From a virus: a stretch of DNA of 43,162 bases. Every line of letters begins with the position of its first letter. Position 1 is the stretch's first letter. Below are positions 16,108 through 24,628 of this stretch, piece after piece. Below the pieces are notes generated by a model. The model was given only the letters and a program-made list of their open reading frames with translations, had not been told where the DNA came from and did not search any database. The position numbers were made by a program, and so were the translations under genes. The stretch lies in IMG/VR virus record IMGVR_UViG_3300031673_000134, positions 1 through 43,162 of that record; one strand, given 5' to 3'.

Positions 16108-17552
16108 TCTCTTCTTCCCATCCTGGTAATGTCATTCAGTACGGACTCTAAATCTTCATCACTTGGTATAAATTCTTCCTCTTCCTCTTCCTCACCACTT
16201 AGCAGTTTGAGAATCTCCGGACTTATCTCTTCCTCATCACTTGGCTCAAGTTCCTCCTCACCCATTTCATCCATGATGTCCAGAATCTCATTATTGTACT
16301 CTTCAGAAAAAACATCATAGACACCAGGTACAGCAAGAATCTGTGCTGGACTCATCTCACCAATAAGCCGCTCCATTGCAGCCGTAAACTTATCATCATC
16401 ATACCGTCCTTCATTCTCGTCAGGTTCAGATTCAAGCCCAAGCTCCTGAGCAGGAACTTGCTCAGCAACTTTATTTCCACTCTCTACCCAACCAGGACCA
16501 GGACGCTCAATCCGTCTCATTTCGCCACCACATTCAGAACATTTGATGTCACGACAGTGCTTGGAACTTATCATCTTACGACCACATTTCAAGCACTCAC
16601 AGTTATAAGATTTCTCTCTGATAACCCTTCTCTCCTTCAAGTTCTTAAGATATTCCGGATTGATATTTGGAAAAAGCTTGGCCACTGTATCTGCACCAAG
16701 AGAATCAAGAGCACTCTTTGCTTCCTGAATCAACATATTCAGATAGCTTGGGTCTACATGAGGAAACAACTTCTCAAGCTCGTCACGATAGTTCTTGTCA
16801 AATGCCTCAGAAAACTTCTCAACAAGTTCATTGGTAAGTTTTAATGGCTCTTTTCTGGCAAGTCCCGCCACGAGAAGAGCCGAAAGTTTGGAAAGTCTGC
16901 TGACAGGTCTGTAATCCTCCTCGACAGGCACACCCCACGATGATACACCACCTCCATATACCTGACGGAGAACCTTCAGAACATCATCATATCTTCCAGA
17001 TTTAAGTGCATCAAACGGCTTGTCGAAGGACTTGGTAAATGGCTTTATTTTCTCCAAGACATCCCCAATAGGCACCCGTTTCACGTTCCCTTTGTCATCT
17101 TTCATGACAAGAAATTTGTAGGGTGATTCCTCGTAGATAAGACCAACTACAGGTATTGAATTCACGATAATCTGCGGCTCCATTCCTGCCCTGAGAAGGT
17201 CCTCACTCTTAATGCCAAAAGCTTTGGACATATTTCCCGTGAGGAAGGACCAGTATTTCTCAGGCTTGATTACCTTCTCCTCAGCCTCTTTCCTCAACGC
17301 CGTCCAATGTTTATCCACAAAGTCAAGAATGGACTTTGTCTTCCCTGTCAGATTCATTATCTCACCATGCTTTTCTTTGGCTTCGTTGACATCATGCATC
17401 TTACCCTCAACACACTTGCTATTCGCGATTCGGATGGCCATTCCCTCGTCTCCACTATCTTTAAGGACACTATTAGCAATTGCCGTCCACTTTCTTTTTT
17501 GAGCAGGTGTTAAACCTTTTTTATGACGACTTACATCAGATACATTCCACAT
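16104..17552 (-). CDS. Head-module protein with zinc ribbon and acidic tail
   Basis: The start is placed at ATG 17552 with AGAGGT upstream, rather than TTG 17561. Of 482 aa, the N-terminus (HKKGLTPAQKRKWTAIANSV, then GDEGMAIRIANSKC) is the short helical module often seen at the start of phage head-maturation and internal proteins. Residues about 325-360 form a zinc ribbon (CECLKCGRKM, CRDIKCSECGGEM). The C-terminal 90 residues are extremely acidic (LSGEEEEEEEFIPSDEDLES), like scaffold or core proteins. It may be part of the prohead core processed by the protease. The function is inferred. Confidence 0.5.
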   Translation of the reverse strand: MWNVSDVSRHKKGLTPAQKRKWTAIANSVLKDSGDEGMAIRIANSKCVEGKMHDVNEAKEKHGEIMNLTGKTKSILDFVDKHWTALRKEAEEKVIKPEKYWSFLTGNMSKAFGIKSEDLLRAGMEPQIIVNSIPVVGLIYEESPYKFLVMKDDKGNVKRVPIGDVLEKIKPFTKSFDKPFDALKSGRYDDVLKVLRQVYGGGVSSWGVPVEEDYRPVSRLSKLSALLVAGLARKEPLKLTNELVEKFSEAFDKNYRDELEKLFPHVDPSYLNMLIQEAKSALDSLGADTVAKLFPNINPEYLKNLKERRVIREKSYNCECLKCGRKMISSKHCRDIKCSECGGEMRRIERPGPGWVESGNKVAEQVPAQELGLESEPDENEGRYDDDKFTAAMERLIGEMSPAQILAVPGVYDVFSEEYNNEILDIMDEMGEEELEPSDEEEISPEILKLLSGEEEEEEEFIPSDEDLESVLNDITRMGRRE

Positions 17553-17659
17553 TTTATCCAACCTCTAAATTCAGTTTTTTCTCTGTCCAATATGTCCTCT
17601 TTTAGCCTGAGACATCTTTCTCTTCGACTCTTCAGTATGTCGTTGCCCTTAGAAGGCAT
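17531..17659 (-). CDS. 42-aa basic protein, coupled to upstream gene
   Basis: ATG 17659 overlaps the stop of the 128-aa gene (TAATG) and has GAGGAG five bases upstream, an excellent site. The product begins MPSKGNDILKSRRERCLRLK and ends FRGWIKCGMYLM; it is basic and helical. It overlaps the next gene by 22 bases. It fills what would otherwise be a 106-base gap in a tightly packed operon. Function unknown. Confidence 0.55.
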   Translation of the reverse strand: MPSKGNDILKSRRERCLRLKEDILDREKTEFRGWIKCGMYLM

Positions 17660-18045
17660 TATCTCTCCTCAGCTTCAGCATCGTATGAATCGTGGTCGGA
17701 AAAATAATGCATTTCACAACGGACACCCTCCGGTATCGTTACACTTAGCACCACTCTGAAGTATCTCTCCGGGGGTCGGAACATGATGACAGCTAGACCA
17801 TGAGGTTGTATTGTTTTCTCGGTTACTATTCCAACCCCACAATCGGCAAAAGGTATTGCAATCCAATAATCCGCCACACCACCATCTACACTACTCTCAA
17901 TGGTTACAACCACAGGAATATCAGATGAATTGTTATACAAAAACAGAACTCTACATGGAATCTCAGTAGGCTCTGCTATGGGGCTGGACATTGAACTGTC
18001 CCTTATCCAGAAAGTTTTCCTGACAACTGGATGTTCAAGTGCCAT
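17659..18045 (-). CDS. Small beta-sandwich-like virion protein
   Basis: A 128-aa protein with a strand-rich pattern: CRVLFLYNNSSDIPVVVTIE, SSVDGGVADYWIAIPFADCG, QPHGLAVIMFRPPERYFRVV, then EMHYFSDHD. The layout (V-I-SVDG-W-, a Pro-Gly/His turn, then an Arg-containing strand) resembles two other small proteins in the window (22161-22526 and 30192-30596). Such folds are used as head decoration or fibre adaptors. The relation is a visual impression only. Confidence 0.5.
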   Translation of the reverse strand: MALEHPVVRKTFWIRDSSMSSPIAEPTEIPCRVLFLYNNSSDIPVVVTIESSVDGGVADYWIAIPFADCGVGIVTEKTIQPHGLAVIMFRPPERYFRVVLSVTIPEGVRCEMHYFSDHDSYDAEAEER

Positions 18046-18059
18046 TATCTATTCTCCTC

Positions 18060-19442
18060 TCAGCAAAAGTATTTACGCACCGCTTTCTCGACCTCGCTTT
18101 TCAGGTCATCTTTCTGTTCTCTTTCGTCATCCGCAGCCTCACCTTCAGTGAATGCTTCAACCTGACCAAGAGGCTGCACATTTCCAAATGCTAAGTCACT
18201 GCCAAAATCATCAGGAAACTCCGGCTCCATTCCTACATCCAACTCCGGCTCTGGAGCAGGTTCAACAAAGTCGTCATCATCAATAGAAGAAGGCTGTGGA
18301 AGAGTAGGGTCAGGCATGTAAGCTTTCCTGTTTTTATCCTCAATAAAACCAATTACAATGTCAATGGTCTTCTCAACATCAACTTCGATGCTATTCTGCT
18401 TCAGGACAACTGCATCCCCTTCGCTAAGGTCCTTAATCATATCCTCCACGTCATCCAAGGAGACGTTCAAATCGTCAGCAACACCAAACAACTTGGCCTG
18501 GAAGTCAACAAGACTGCCTTTCCAGAATTCTTTCTTTGACCCCCCACCTTCGTCAATCGACTTTCTGACAGTAAGGATACCAAAAGCCTCTTCAACAGAC
18601 AATTCACCCTTATCCATTCGTTCAAGAATATTCGCGGCCTTTTCTGGAAAACTCTCCGGTCTAATTTGCCCTTCCTCACCTGGAGCAGCCGCACCTTCAA
18701 CTCCGGGCTCTTCTTCCTCTTCTTCTTCAGGAGGCTCAAACTCTTCCTCAGGTTCATAAGCACCGGGACCCGCCGCTTCCTCACCACCAGGCTTGGTCAG
18801 AAGAGCCGAAATAGCAAACTCAGACTGGCAGACAGGACATATCATCTTTGCATCCTCAGTAATCCCATCTTCGTCGGTAACAAGGTCAAAATCAAGGTCA
18901 TCTATGACAAGTTGCTTTCCACAACCCCAACAGGTTACAGTCTCCTTAGCCACTTCCATTTCTTTTTCCTTATCCTGATCTTTTTCTTTTCCTTTTGATA
19001 CCTGCTCTGGCTCAACATCACCTTTCAGGTCAACTTCAGTGGGAACAAAATCTTCACCCCCGTTAGGCATCAACTCACCAGCATAAAGTTCAACTATCCA
19101 TGCTGGACCATCCTGAAAGCTACTCTGACGATACTTGACGTGGACAGGAACCTCATCTTCACCATGCATAGTTGACTGGTCAAAAAGCTCAACCAGCTTA
19201 TCCATCTCCTCTTTCTTGACTTCACCGGAAAAGTAGGTAAGAATACGGTTCTCAAACCTTTCATATCCCACAAAGTAATCAAAAAGCCCCAATATAGCCA
19301 GTCTGGACATAAGAGACGTAAAGACTTTCCCCAACGTCGTCTCAGCATTTAATGGCTCTAAGGACTTCTTATCAATCAATCCAAATACCTCATAGAAATA
19401 AGACACACCGAATCTATCTAAATTATACGGAAAACAGGACAC
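18060..19442 (-). CDS. Large acidic protein with zinc ribbon, start uncertain
   Basis: The longest frame (460 aa) opens with GTG at 19442, but a late-promoter -10 lies inside its first codons (19422-19427). The true start is probably GTG 19406 or later. No Shine-Dalgarno is seen at either, so leaderless translation is possible. After a helical N-terminus (LGKVFTSLMSRLAILGLFDY) there is a zinc ribbon (CWGCGKQL...CPVCQSEF), a long glutamate run (EPEEEFEPPEEEEEEEPG), and a C-terminal acidic region ending VEKAVRKYF. The resemblance to the neighbouring acidic, zinc-ribbon protein (16104-17552) suggests both are prohead core components. Confidence 0.5.
   Translation of the reverse strand: MSCFPYNLDRFGVSYFYEVFGLIDKKSLEPLNAETTLGKVFTSLMSRLAILGLFDYFVGYERFENRILTYFSGEVKKEEMDKLVELFDQSTMHGEDEVPVHVKYRQSSFQDGPAWIVELYAGELMPNGGEDFVPTEVDLKGDVEPEQVSKGKEKDQDKEKEMEVAKETVTCWGCGKQLVIDDLDFDLVTDEDGITEDAKMICPVCQSEFAISALLTKPGGEEAAGPGAYEPEEEFEPPEEEEEEEPGVEGAAAPGEEGQIRPESFPEKAANILERMDKGELSVEEAFGILTVRKSIDEGGGSKKEFWKGSLVDFQAKLFGVADDLNVSLDDVEDMIKDLSEGDAVVLKQNSIEVDVEKTIDIVIGFIEDKNRKAYMPDPTLPQPSSIDDDDFVEPAPEPELDVGMEPEFPDDFGSDLAFGNVQPLGQVEAFTEGEAADDEREQKDDLKSEVEKAVRKYFC
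19422..19433 (-). promoter_or_regulatory. Late promoter candidate inside 5' end of gene 19442
   Basis: Minus-strand TTTTCCGTATAATTTAGA with TATAAT at 19427-19422. It follows the glycosyltransferase gene and precedes the head module. Its position argues that the head-module gene starts downstream of about 19414. Confidence 0.5.
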
Positions 19443-19460
19443 CCAAAATCATTCATATAT

Positions 19461-20339
19461 TCATTTTTTCAGGCGAGATAGGTGGGATTTTGGCCTCTGC
19501 TTCTTTCGAAGGTCCTTGAAATAGCCTCTAATTATGTATTCGTATCTCCTTCCCTGATTTTTGTTGCCATCAGACTTGACCGGATGGAATATTTTCTTTC
19601 CCCTCTTCTCCAAACCCCTTGGGTCCACGGCCATCTTCCAACTACATCGAGCAAACTTCGATATATCCTTGATTGTGAAACCATGCATCTTTGCAATAAG
19701 TGGAAGAAGATGGTCATCCGCAATCTGTGTATGTGAGACAACATCCTCACATCTCCGGAGAAGATGACTCTTATCAAAACTCGTAATCAGTGCATTTGTA
19801 AGAACCATTGCACCACCCTGAAGCCCTTCTTTACATGAAATTTTCGGGGATATTGTCCCCAAGACCCCACGCAGATGGACCTTCTGCAGCCTAAACATCT
19901 TCTGCCATCTGTCACTCTCTCTCAGTACACCAAGAAGACCTATGTTAGGATCGGTTATTTCGTCCAGAATGGCACGATCAACATCAGGAGCCAAAAACAA
20001 TGTATCATAGTCAATCGTCATGAAATGACTATAATTGTAGATACCCGAAAAATAGAGAATGGACCTGCAAAGCATACCAAAGAGACCTGCTCCCCACCCC
20101 CATTTTCTCTGCGCCACATACACATTCTCCAGACCAAACCTCTGCACCATTTTCACGGTAAAGTCTGAATCCACTTTGTCTATGGCAAAAACCAGCTTTG
20201 TTGTTTTTGGGTCAGTATTTGCAACCACAGACTCTGCAGTATCAATTACATGGTCGTAGAAAGTATGACACCTCAAGCAAATCAGCAAATCATAGTGATT
20301 TGGTTTTTTTACGTTTTGAATGCTTTTCTTGGCTCCCAT
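19461..20339 (-). CDS. GT-A fold glycosyltransferase-like protein
   Basis: This 292-aa protein has LLICLRCHTFYDHVIDTAES at the front, a Rossmann-like strand (TKLVFAIDKVDSDFTVKMV) and a DxD-type motif in HFMTIDYDTLFLAPDVD (about residues 105-121). It also has an EGLQGGAMVLTNALITS acceptor-side segment and QIADDHLLPLIAKMHGF. These are features of nucleotide-diphospho-sugar transferases. The basic C-terminal tail (RKKQRPKSHLSRLKK) is unusual. The start has GAGG upstream and overlaps the previous gene by 31 bases. It is one of three clustered transferases. The substrate is unknown; virion protein glycosylation is likely. Confidence 0.65.
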   Translation of the reverse strand: MGAKKSIQNVKKPNHYDLLICLRCHTFYDHVIDTAESVVANTDPKTTKLVFAIDKVDSDFTVKMVQRFGLENVYVAQRKWGWGAGLFGMLCRSILYFSGIYNYSHFMTIDYDTLFLAPDVDRAILDEITDPNIGLLGVLRESDRWQKMFRLQKVHLRGVLGTISPKISCKEGLQGGAMVLTNALITSFDKSHLLRRCEDVVSHTQIADDHLLPLIAKMHGFTIKDISKFARCSWKMAVDPRGLEKRGKKIFHPVKSDGNKNQGRRYEYIIRGYFKDLRKKQRPKSHLSRLKK

Positions 20340-21094
20340 CCCATCCTCGACACTGAAAGATTTTCATTAACAAGCATCTTCGTATACTGTGGAAGTTCAT
20401 CAGACGAGGGCTTATTCTTTCCACTCCAGTGGCGTATTATCGTACTATGCATGAAAGAGAATTCCTTAGACGATAATGTGGCGTAAATAAGCTTCGGAGA
20501 GTTTGCAACAGCACAGACCAATGGAGGCATGTCTCTCAGCTTTCTCTTGCTCCAATACTCATACCACAGTTTGAAAAAAGCTCTGGTCCTCTTGTTCTTC
20601 TTGAATGATACAACTCCTGCCTGAAAGACTCTGCTAACATGAGGTGGATGAAAATCCATAATGGCCTGCTTATATAACCTGGCTCCCCTGAGCCGTCTGT
20701 CTGAATCATGTACAGAACAGACCACAAGCGCAATATCACATAGCTGCAGGATGTCGAAAGCCTTAACAAACTTAGATGACACACACACCGTGTCAGCATC
20801 AGTATATAGAGTTTCATCAAATATGCTGTAGAGGTCAGGTTGACACTTCGGATGGCGGTTCTCATCATCTCTAAGATTAACCTCAGTAAAGATTACCCCA
20901 TCACTCTCCCCCCATACATGATGCCTATGTTTCTTTTTTAGATTGGTGATAACTTGAACAGGAAGATTTGAATACTTACGAAGCTCACGAACGGAATGTG
21001 CAGCAGTCTGGTCGTATTGGTCTCCAAAGGCCACATAAAGATGCCCTCTTCTCGTCTCTACAGATGGCTCCATATCTTGCTGTATGATTCCCAT
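20309..21094 (-). CDS. Glycosyltransferase, GT8-like
   Basis: A 261-aa protein with HLYVAFGDQYDQTAAHSVRE at the N-terminus and the DxD motif in FDETLYTDADTVCVSSKF (about residues 92-109), as in GT8-type glycosyltransferases that use UDP-sugars and a metal ion. FQAGVVSFKKNKRTRAFF is the usual acceptor-region strand. It overlaps the next transferase by 31 bases. No signal peptide or membrane segment, so it acts in the cytoplasm. Confidence 0.65.
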   Translation of the reverse strand: MGIIQQDMEPSVETRRGHLYVAFGDQYDQTAAHSVRELRKYSNLPVQVITNLKKKHRHHVWGESDGVIFTEVNLRDDENRHPKCQPDLYSIFDETLYTDADTVCVSSKFVKAFDILQLCDIALVVCSVHDSDRRLRGARLYKQAIMDFHPPHVSRVFQAGVVSFKKNKRTRAFFKLWYEYWSKRKLRDMPPLVCAVANSPKLIYATLSSKEFSFMHSTIIRHWSGKNKPSSDELPQYTKMLVNENLSVSRMGWEPRKAFKT

Positions 21095-21131
21095 ACCTTA
21101 ACAACCTTTCATTTATCAGTCCCACAGGTTT

Positions 21132-21215
21132 TCACCTTTTACGTCTACAGACCACTGTAATAATTGTAAAACAGATTATGGCAGCACAAACCACGAATGC
21201 TGTTGGCCATTCCAT
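21132..21215 (-). CDS. 27-aa single-span membrane peptide
   Basis: ATG 21215 is preceded by GAGGGG at 8 bases. It is nested out of frame over the 3' end of the zinc-ribbon gene. The product is MEWPTAFVVCAAIICFTIIT followed by VVCRRKR: one hydrophobic span with a basic C-terminus (positive-inside rule: N-out, C-in). Phage micro-membrane proteins of this kind serve in lysis or envelope modification. Here it sits among glycosyltransferases. Confidence 0.5.
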   Translation of the reverse strand: MEWPTAFVVCAAIICFTIITVVCRRKR

Positions 21216-21445
21216 TTCTCTTCCCCCTCACTCTTTTTGCTTTCTTCAACAAGTTTTTCAACACCTGCTCGAATCTTTTTATTTTTTCGTACACACCTAC
21301 ATGGAATTAGGATAAGAGTACGTCTCAGTCTGCCTGTATAACCTCTACCAAAACATCGTTTGCAGTTTGGAGTTGCAAATTCCTTCAATTTCTCCTTGGC
21401 CGGACCAAGCTGCACCTCTACAAGTTCATCTTCTGTTCTTTCCAT
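21176..21445 (-). CDS. Small zinc-binding protein, DnaJ-type CxxCxGxG-like
   Basis: An 89-aa protein with C28-KR-C31-FGRGYTGR and a second cysteine pair CRC (about residue 50). This resembles half of a DnaJ zinc centre. The C-terminal part is charged. The start overlaps the preceding glycosyltransferase by 20 bases, with AAGGG upstream. Proteins of this shape bind unfolded polypeptide or act as small assembly chaperones. The role here is unknown. Confidence 0.5.
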   Translation of the reverse strand: MERTEDELVEVQLGPAKEKLKEFATPNCKRCFGRGYTGRLRRTLILIPCRCVRKNKKIRAGVEKLVEESKKSEGEEKWNGQQHSWFVLP

Positions 21446-22142
21446 TCTTCAAACCCTTAACCCACTTTCTTATTCCATTCACCGCAACCCTCTGTTTATC
21501 CCTTCCCTGCGACGACAGAGAACCAGGACGCATCCGCCTGTACCAATAAGTAACTTTCTCAACGTGAAGCACCCTGCAACCTACCCATGCCAAAAGCAAA
21601 ACCAACTGAAAATCTGATGCCCTGTCAAACTCAGAATTCAACCCTGGCGTCAAGTCGTAGACTGACTTTCTAAAGAACTTGTGATGAGGAGCATTCCACC
21701 ACTCACCTCTCATCATAACATCATACATGCTCTTTCCGCAAGGAACATCCCTAGCCCATCCCATGCCTCCATTAAACATCATAAATCTTGACCAAGCAAA
21801 ACCTACATCATGATTAGCCTTAAACACTTTGGCCATGACCGACAATGCATCAACAAAGATTTTATCGTCACTATCAACGATAGTGATAATAGGTCCTTTG
21901 GCATGTTGTAATCCTATACGAGTAGCTTCGGTAACATTAACATGCTTTGGAAGAGAGAGGAGGTTGACACGCTTGGTGTAAAGATACCCCTCAACCACCT
22001 TTTCCGTCTGGTCCGTGCTTCCATCATTGACTACAATAACATCGTAGTCAGTGTAATCCTGAACGAGAATAGAATTAAGACACTCAGAAATAAATGTGGC
22101 AGTATTATACGCCGGTACGACTACTGTTACATGAAGTCCCAT
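21426..22142 (-). CDS. Family 2 glycosyltransferase
   Basis: This 238-aa protein is a typical GT2 enzyme: VTVVVPAYNTATFISECLNS, then YDVIVVNDGSTDQTEKVV, and the metal-binding IITIVDSDDKIFVDAL (DxD about residues 90-93). It has GAGGAG before its ATG. GT2 enzymes transfer sugars from nucleotide donors. It is the first of three transferases in the operon, so a short glycan may be built stepwise, perhaps on a virion protein or on the host surface. Confidence 0.85.
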   Translation of the reverse strand: MGLHVTVVVPAYNTATFISECLNSILVQDYTDYDVIVVNDGSTDQTEKVVEGYLYTKRVNLLSLPKHVNVTEATRIGLQHAKGPIITIVDSDDKIFVDALSVMAKVFKANHDVGFAWSRFMMFNGGMGWARDVPCGKSMYDVMMRGEWWNAPHHKFFRKSVYDLTPGLNSEFDRASDFQLVLLLAWVGCRVLHVEKVTYWYRRMRPGSLSSQGRDKQRVAVNGIRKWVKGLKNGKNRR

Positions 22143-22160
22143 TGCATCTCCTCGGTCTTA

Positions 22161-22526
22161 TCACGTCATAGGTGCAGTCCAGTTGACCGAGTCTGTAGCA
22201 TAGGCTCTCGTATATGAAATAACTAAGTCCGTGTCATCACCACCACCCTGGGCCTGAATCCTAAATGGATTGACAGAATCAATAGAATGCCAGACAATCT
22301 CACTTCCGGAACCTATAGCACCAACCGAGAAAGGACCCCCCAGGTCCACCCAACCACTTCCACTATTCTCCTGAATCTGAACCGACAACGTATCAGCCGT
22401 AAGATTCTCAAAATACAGAAGCCTATTTCCCATAGCTCCAATAGCTATTGTCTGTACATCCCTCACCGTCAGTATTACAGCCTCTATGTTGGGAACATCA
22501 AAAACATCAGACTGAGAAACCAACAT
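22161..22526 (-). CDS. Small beta-sandwich-like virion protein
   Basis: A 121-aa protein with GNRLLYFENLTADTLSVQIQ, then SGSGWVDLGGPFSVGAIGSG and FRIQAQGGGDDTDLVISYTR. This is a clear run of strands with low charge, like immunoglobulin-type decoration domains. AGGAG precedes the ATG. It is similar in layout to 17659-18045 and 30192-30596. A head decoration or fibre-associated role is inferred. Confidence 0.5.
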   Translation of the reverse strand: MLVSQSDVFDVPNIEAVILTVRDVQTIAIGAMGNRLLYFENLTADTLSVQIQENSGSGWVDLGGPFSVGAIGSGSEIVWHSIDSVNPFRIQAQGGGDDTDLVISYTRAYATDSVNWTAPMT

Positions 22527-22543
22527 ATCTATTTCTCCTTCTT

Positions 22544-23269
22544 TTAATCAGTCATCTTATTTATCACTACATCTACATTTCCAGTCCGAAGAAGCTCATC
22601 AACAAATGAACCCAATTTGTTCACAGCCAACGGTGTCCTGATTCCAACAGAATCAAGCCTGTTCTCCAGATGAGCCATAAATTCCTCATCACTCTCCTCC
22701 TCAGGTGGTATCTCTTTCTGAAACTTCCCCGGAACTGGTGCTTCTGTTGGAAATTCGATGTCAAAATCCTTCAATCCCACATCATCACCATCAATCACCT
22801 CCGTAGGGGGTTCCGGTATCTCAGCCGATGTCACTTCGTATTCCCCATTCATTGCCCCAAATTCCGATACAAGGTCATTTATTGCCTGGGCCGTGGCCAC
22901 CGACGGTGTTCCATCACCAAGCTTGCCAGCAAGCATGGCCGAATATACAGCATCTTCCACAGAAGACCACTTGTCTTCAGGAATATCCATACCTGCAAAA
23001 GCAGTACTGATTTTTGAGGTAATCCATGCCTTGACATCACCTTCCTTGATCTCTTTCCTACCTGCTCCCAGTATGCTGCCTACGGCAACCACACTCGCCT
23101 CATCCATACTGAATTTTTTGGCAGCCCTGGCTACACGAGACTCAGAATGCCCTATCTGGTCTTTCTTCTCCTCACCTGAAGGAGGAGCTTTGCTGAAAAG
23201 ATTGCTCAGCATATTCTGTGTACCCTCATCAAGCTTCTTAGCAGTACCACTTAAAACAGATGGATTCAT
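22544..23269 (-). CDS. Unknown acidic protein
   Basis: This 241-aa protein has a helical N-terminal half (TAKKLDEGTQNMLSNLFSKA, ESRVARAAKKFSMDEASVVA). A proline- and acid-rich middle follows (PEPPTEVIDGDDVGLKDFDI, PPEEESDEEF), then a helical C-terminus. The ATG overlaps the stop of the KTSC-domain gene. The composition fits a structural or scaffold-associated protein. No family is recognised. Confidence 0.45.
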   Translation of the reverse strand: MNPSVLSGTAKKLDEGTQNMLSNLFSKAPPSGEEKKDQIGHSESRVARAAKKFSMDEASVVAVGSILGAGRKEIKEGDVKAWITSKISTAFAGMDIPEDKWSSVEDAVYSAMLAGKLGDGTPSVATAQAINDLVSEFGAMNGEYEVTSAEIPEPPTEVIDGDDVGLKDFDIEFPTEAPVPGKFQKEIPPEEESDEEFMAHLENRLDSVGIRTPLAVNKLGSFVDELLRTGNVDVVINKMTD

Positions 23270-23730
23270 GGCCTTATTCCTCGTCTAAGTAATCTTGCTT
23301 CTATTCTTTTGCCTGTCTCCGACTCAAACTTTACCTTGCCTGGTATGTATCTAATCCTTTTTCTTCCCTTCCGCTTCGGCACAATCTTCTTTTTCCGTGC
23401 AACCTTCTTTCTACGCCCAACTACCGGAACCTCTTCGGGAGATACAACCCTTCTCCGACCAACTCCAACACGCATCACACGTCTAGCACCCTGGACTATC
23501 TTCTGATATGGATACCCATTCGCCTTGATGGTAGACCATACAAACTTTCCCTTCGAAGGAGCAGCGACAAACAGCATCCATGTGCCATTGTCAACACCAA
23601 AATATTTGTATACTGACCCATCTAAAAACGCTATGTAGAGGTCCTCTGTCTCATCGTTATAACCGATAGCCTCAACATTAGAGGACACAACCGACTGAAG
23701 TGGGATTCCCTCGATTTCCACCCGTGCCAC
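23266..23730 (-). CDS. KTSC-domain protein with basic tail
   Basis: A 154-aa protein starting with GTG 23730 after AGGAG. Residues 10-70 match the KTSC pattern: VVSSNVEAIGYNDETEDLYI, FLDGSVYKYFGVDNGTW and APSKGKFVWSTIK. KTSC domains occur in small phage and bacterial proteins, some linked to lysyl-tRNA synthetase C-termini. The other half is strongly basic (RRKKVARKKKIVPKRKGRKR), suggesting nucleic-acid contact, perhaps with packaged DNA. Confidence 0.6.
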   Translation of the reverse strand: MARVEIEGIPLQSVVSSNVEAIGYNDETEDLYIAFLDGSVYKYFGVDNGTWMLFVAAPSKGKFVWSTIKANGYPYQKIVQGARRVMRVGVGRRRVVSPEEVPVVGRRKKVARKKKIVPKRKGRKRIRYIPGKVKFESETGKRIEARLLRRGIRP

Positions 23731-23731
23731 A

Positions 23732-24628
23732 TCATGCTCCTATGAGGTCGTCAACCTTGCTCTTGAGATTCGTCACTCTTCTTGTTATGCCCTTAAGCCA
23801 TCCAACAAAGCTGTTCCAAAGTCTGGATAACCTCGGCCATGCTTCCACCATCGGATATTTGACACTACTCTCCACCGTGCCATATTCAACCTCCGCCGGA
23901 GTCGTCAATATCTTCTTACTATCGTCAATAAGCTGCTCCAGCTTATCCGACATATCTTTCCCAAGTGCTTCAAGCTCTATGACAAGCTTATCAGCCAGGT
24001 CTCTATATGAAGGCTGTGCCGATTTGTACCTGCGCTCAGGAACCAGCTTGAAATACATGTCTTTAATGATTGCAATGTTACTTTCGTACTCAGGCAAAGC
24101 CAGAATCCATTCCCGATTGAACTCTTTAATCTCAGTCTGAGCAGTCCTCACCAGCTTCTTGAGCGGAGCAATCATCCCCTCTGCCTTCTTTATCATGAAC
24201 AAAGCATTCCTGAACTTCTCAGCCCTAGCTATATCAGGCTTAGTCGGTCTCGTCGAGCGTCTCTTGGCTTTTTGTTTCTTGGCCTCCTCGACACGATATC
24301 TCCTCAAGGTCTCCTGCACCGTTGGCTTTATTTGTAATTCTTCTGCTGACTCCGGCATTTTATTTTCTCCTCGATTTCTTGCATTTTCCCTGGCTTCCTC
24401 AGCACTCTTCCCAATACCGACGACACACCCAGGATTTACATCATGAAGATAATCAGAATCTCCAGTCTCTCTAAACATCTGAAAATCTTCAAGAGCATCT
24501 TCCTTTCCAAAATATGCCGCCTGAACAAGAGTTATTCCAGCTATACCAGCATTATCAGTATCAAGCTCCATAGATAAACGGCGTGCATGTCCTGTCTTAG
24601 GGTCTTCTATATATCCAAACCATCTCAT
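23732..24628 (-). CDS. Unknown helical protein
   Basis: This 298-aa protein has an N-terminal mixed region (MRWFGYIEDPKTGHARRLSM) and then long helices (ESAEELQIKPTVQETLRRYR, MIKKAEGMIAPLKKLVRTAQ, LEALGKDMSDKLEQLIDDSK). The ATG overlaps the stop of the previous gene. A structural or assembly role is probable from context. No family is recognised. Confidence 0.45.
   Translation of the reverse strand: MRWFGYIEDPKTGHARRLSMELDTDNAGIAGITLVQAAYFGKEDALEDFQMFRETGDSDYLHDVNPGCVVGIGKSAEEARENARNRGENKMPESAEELQIKPTVQETLRRYRVEEAKKQKAKRRSTRPTKPDIARAEKFRNALFMIKKAEGMIAPLKKLVRTAQTEIKEFNREWILALPEYESNIAIIKDMYFKLVPERRYKSAQPSYRDLADKLVIELEALGKDMSDKLEQLIDDSKKILTTPAEVEYGTVESSVKYPMVEAWPRLSRLWNSFVGWLKGITRRVTNLKSKVDDLIGA

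Noticed and set aside
17555-17615. Possible third copy of the MVWTEKELGL leader (TTGGACAGAGAAAAAACTG)
   Set aside because: Similarity is limited to about 15 bases, and the frame belongs to the 42-aa gene. No decapeptide is encoded.
20309-22142. DNA-glucosylation role (T4 alpha/beta-gt-like) for the glycosyltransferases
   Set aside because: The GT2/GT8-like motifs differ from T4 DNA glucosyltransferases, and no hydroxymethyl-pyrimidine genes are in the window.
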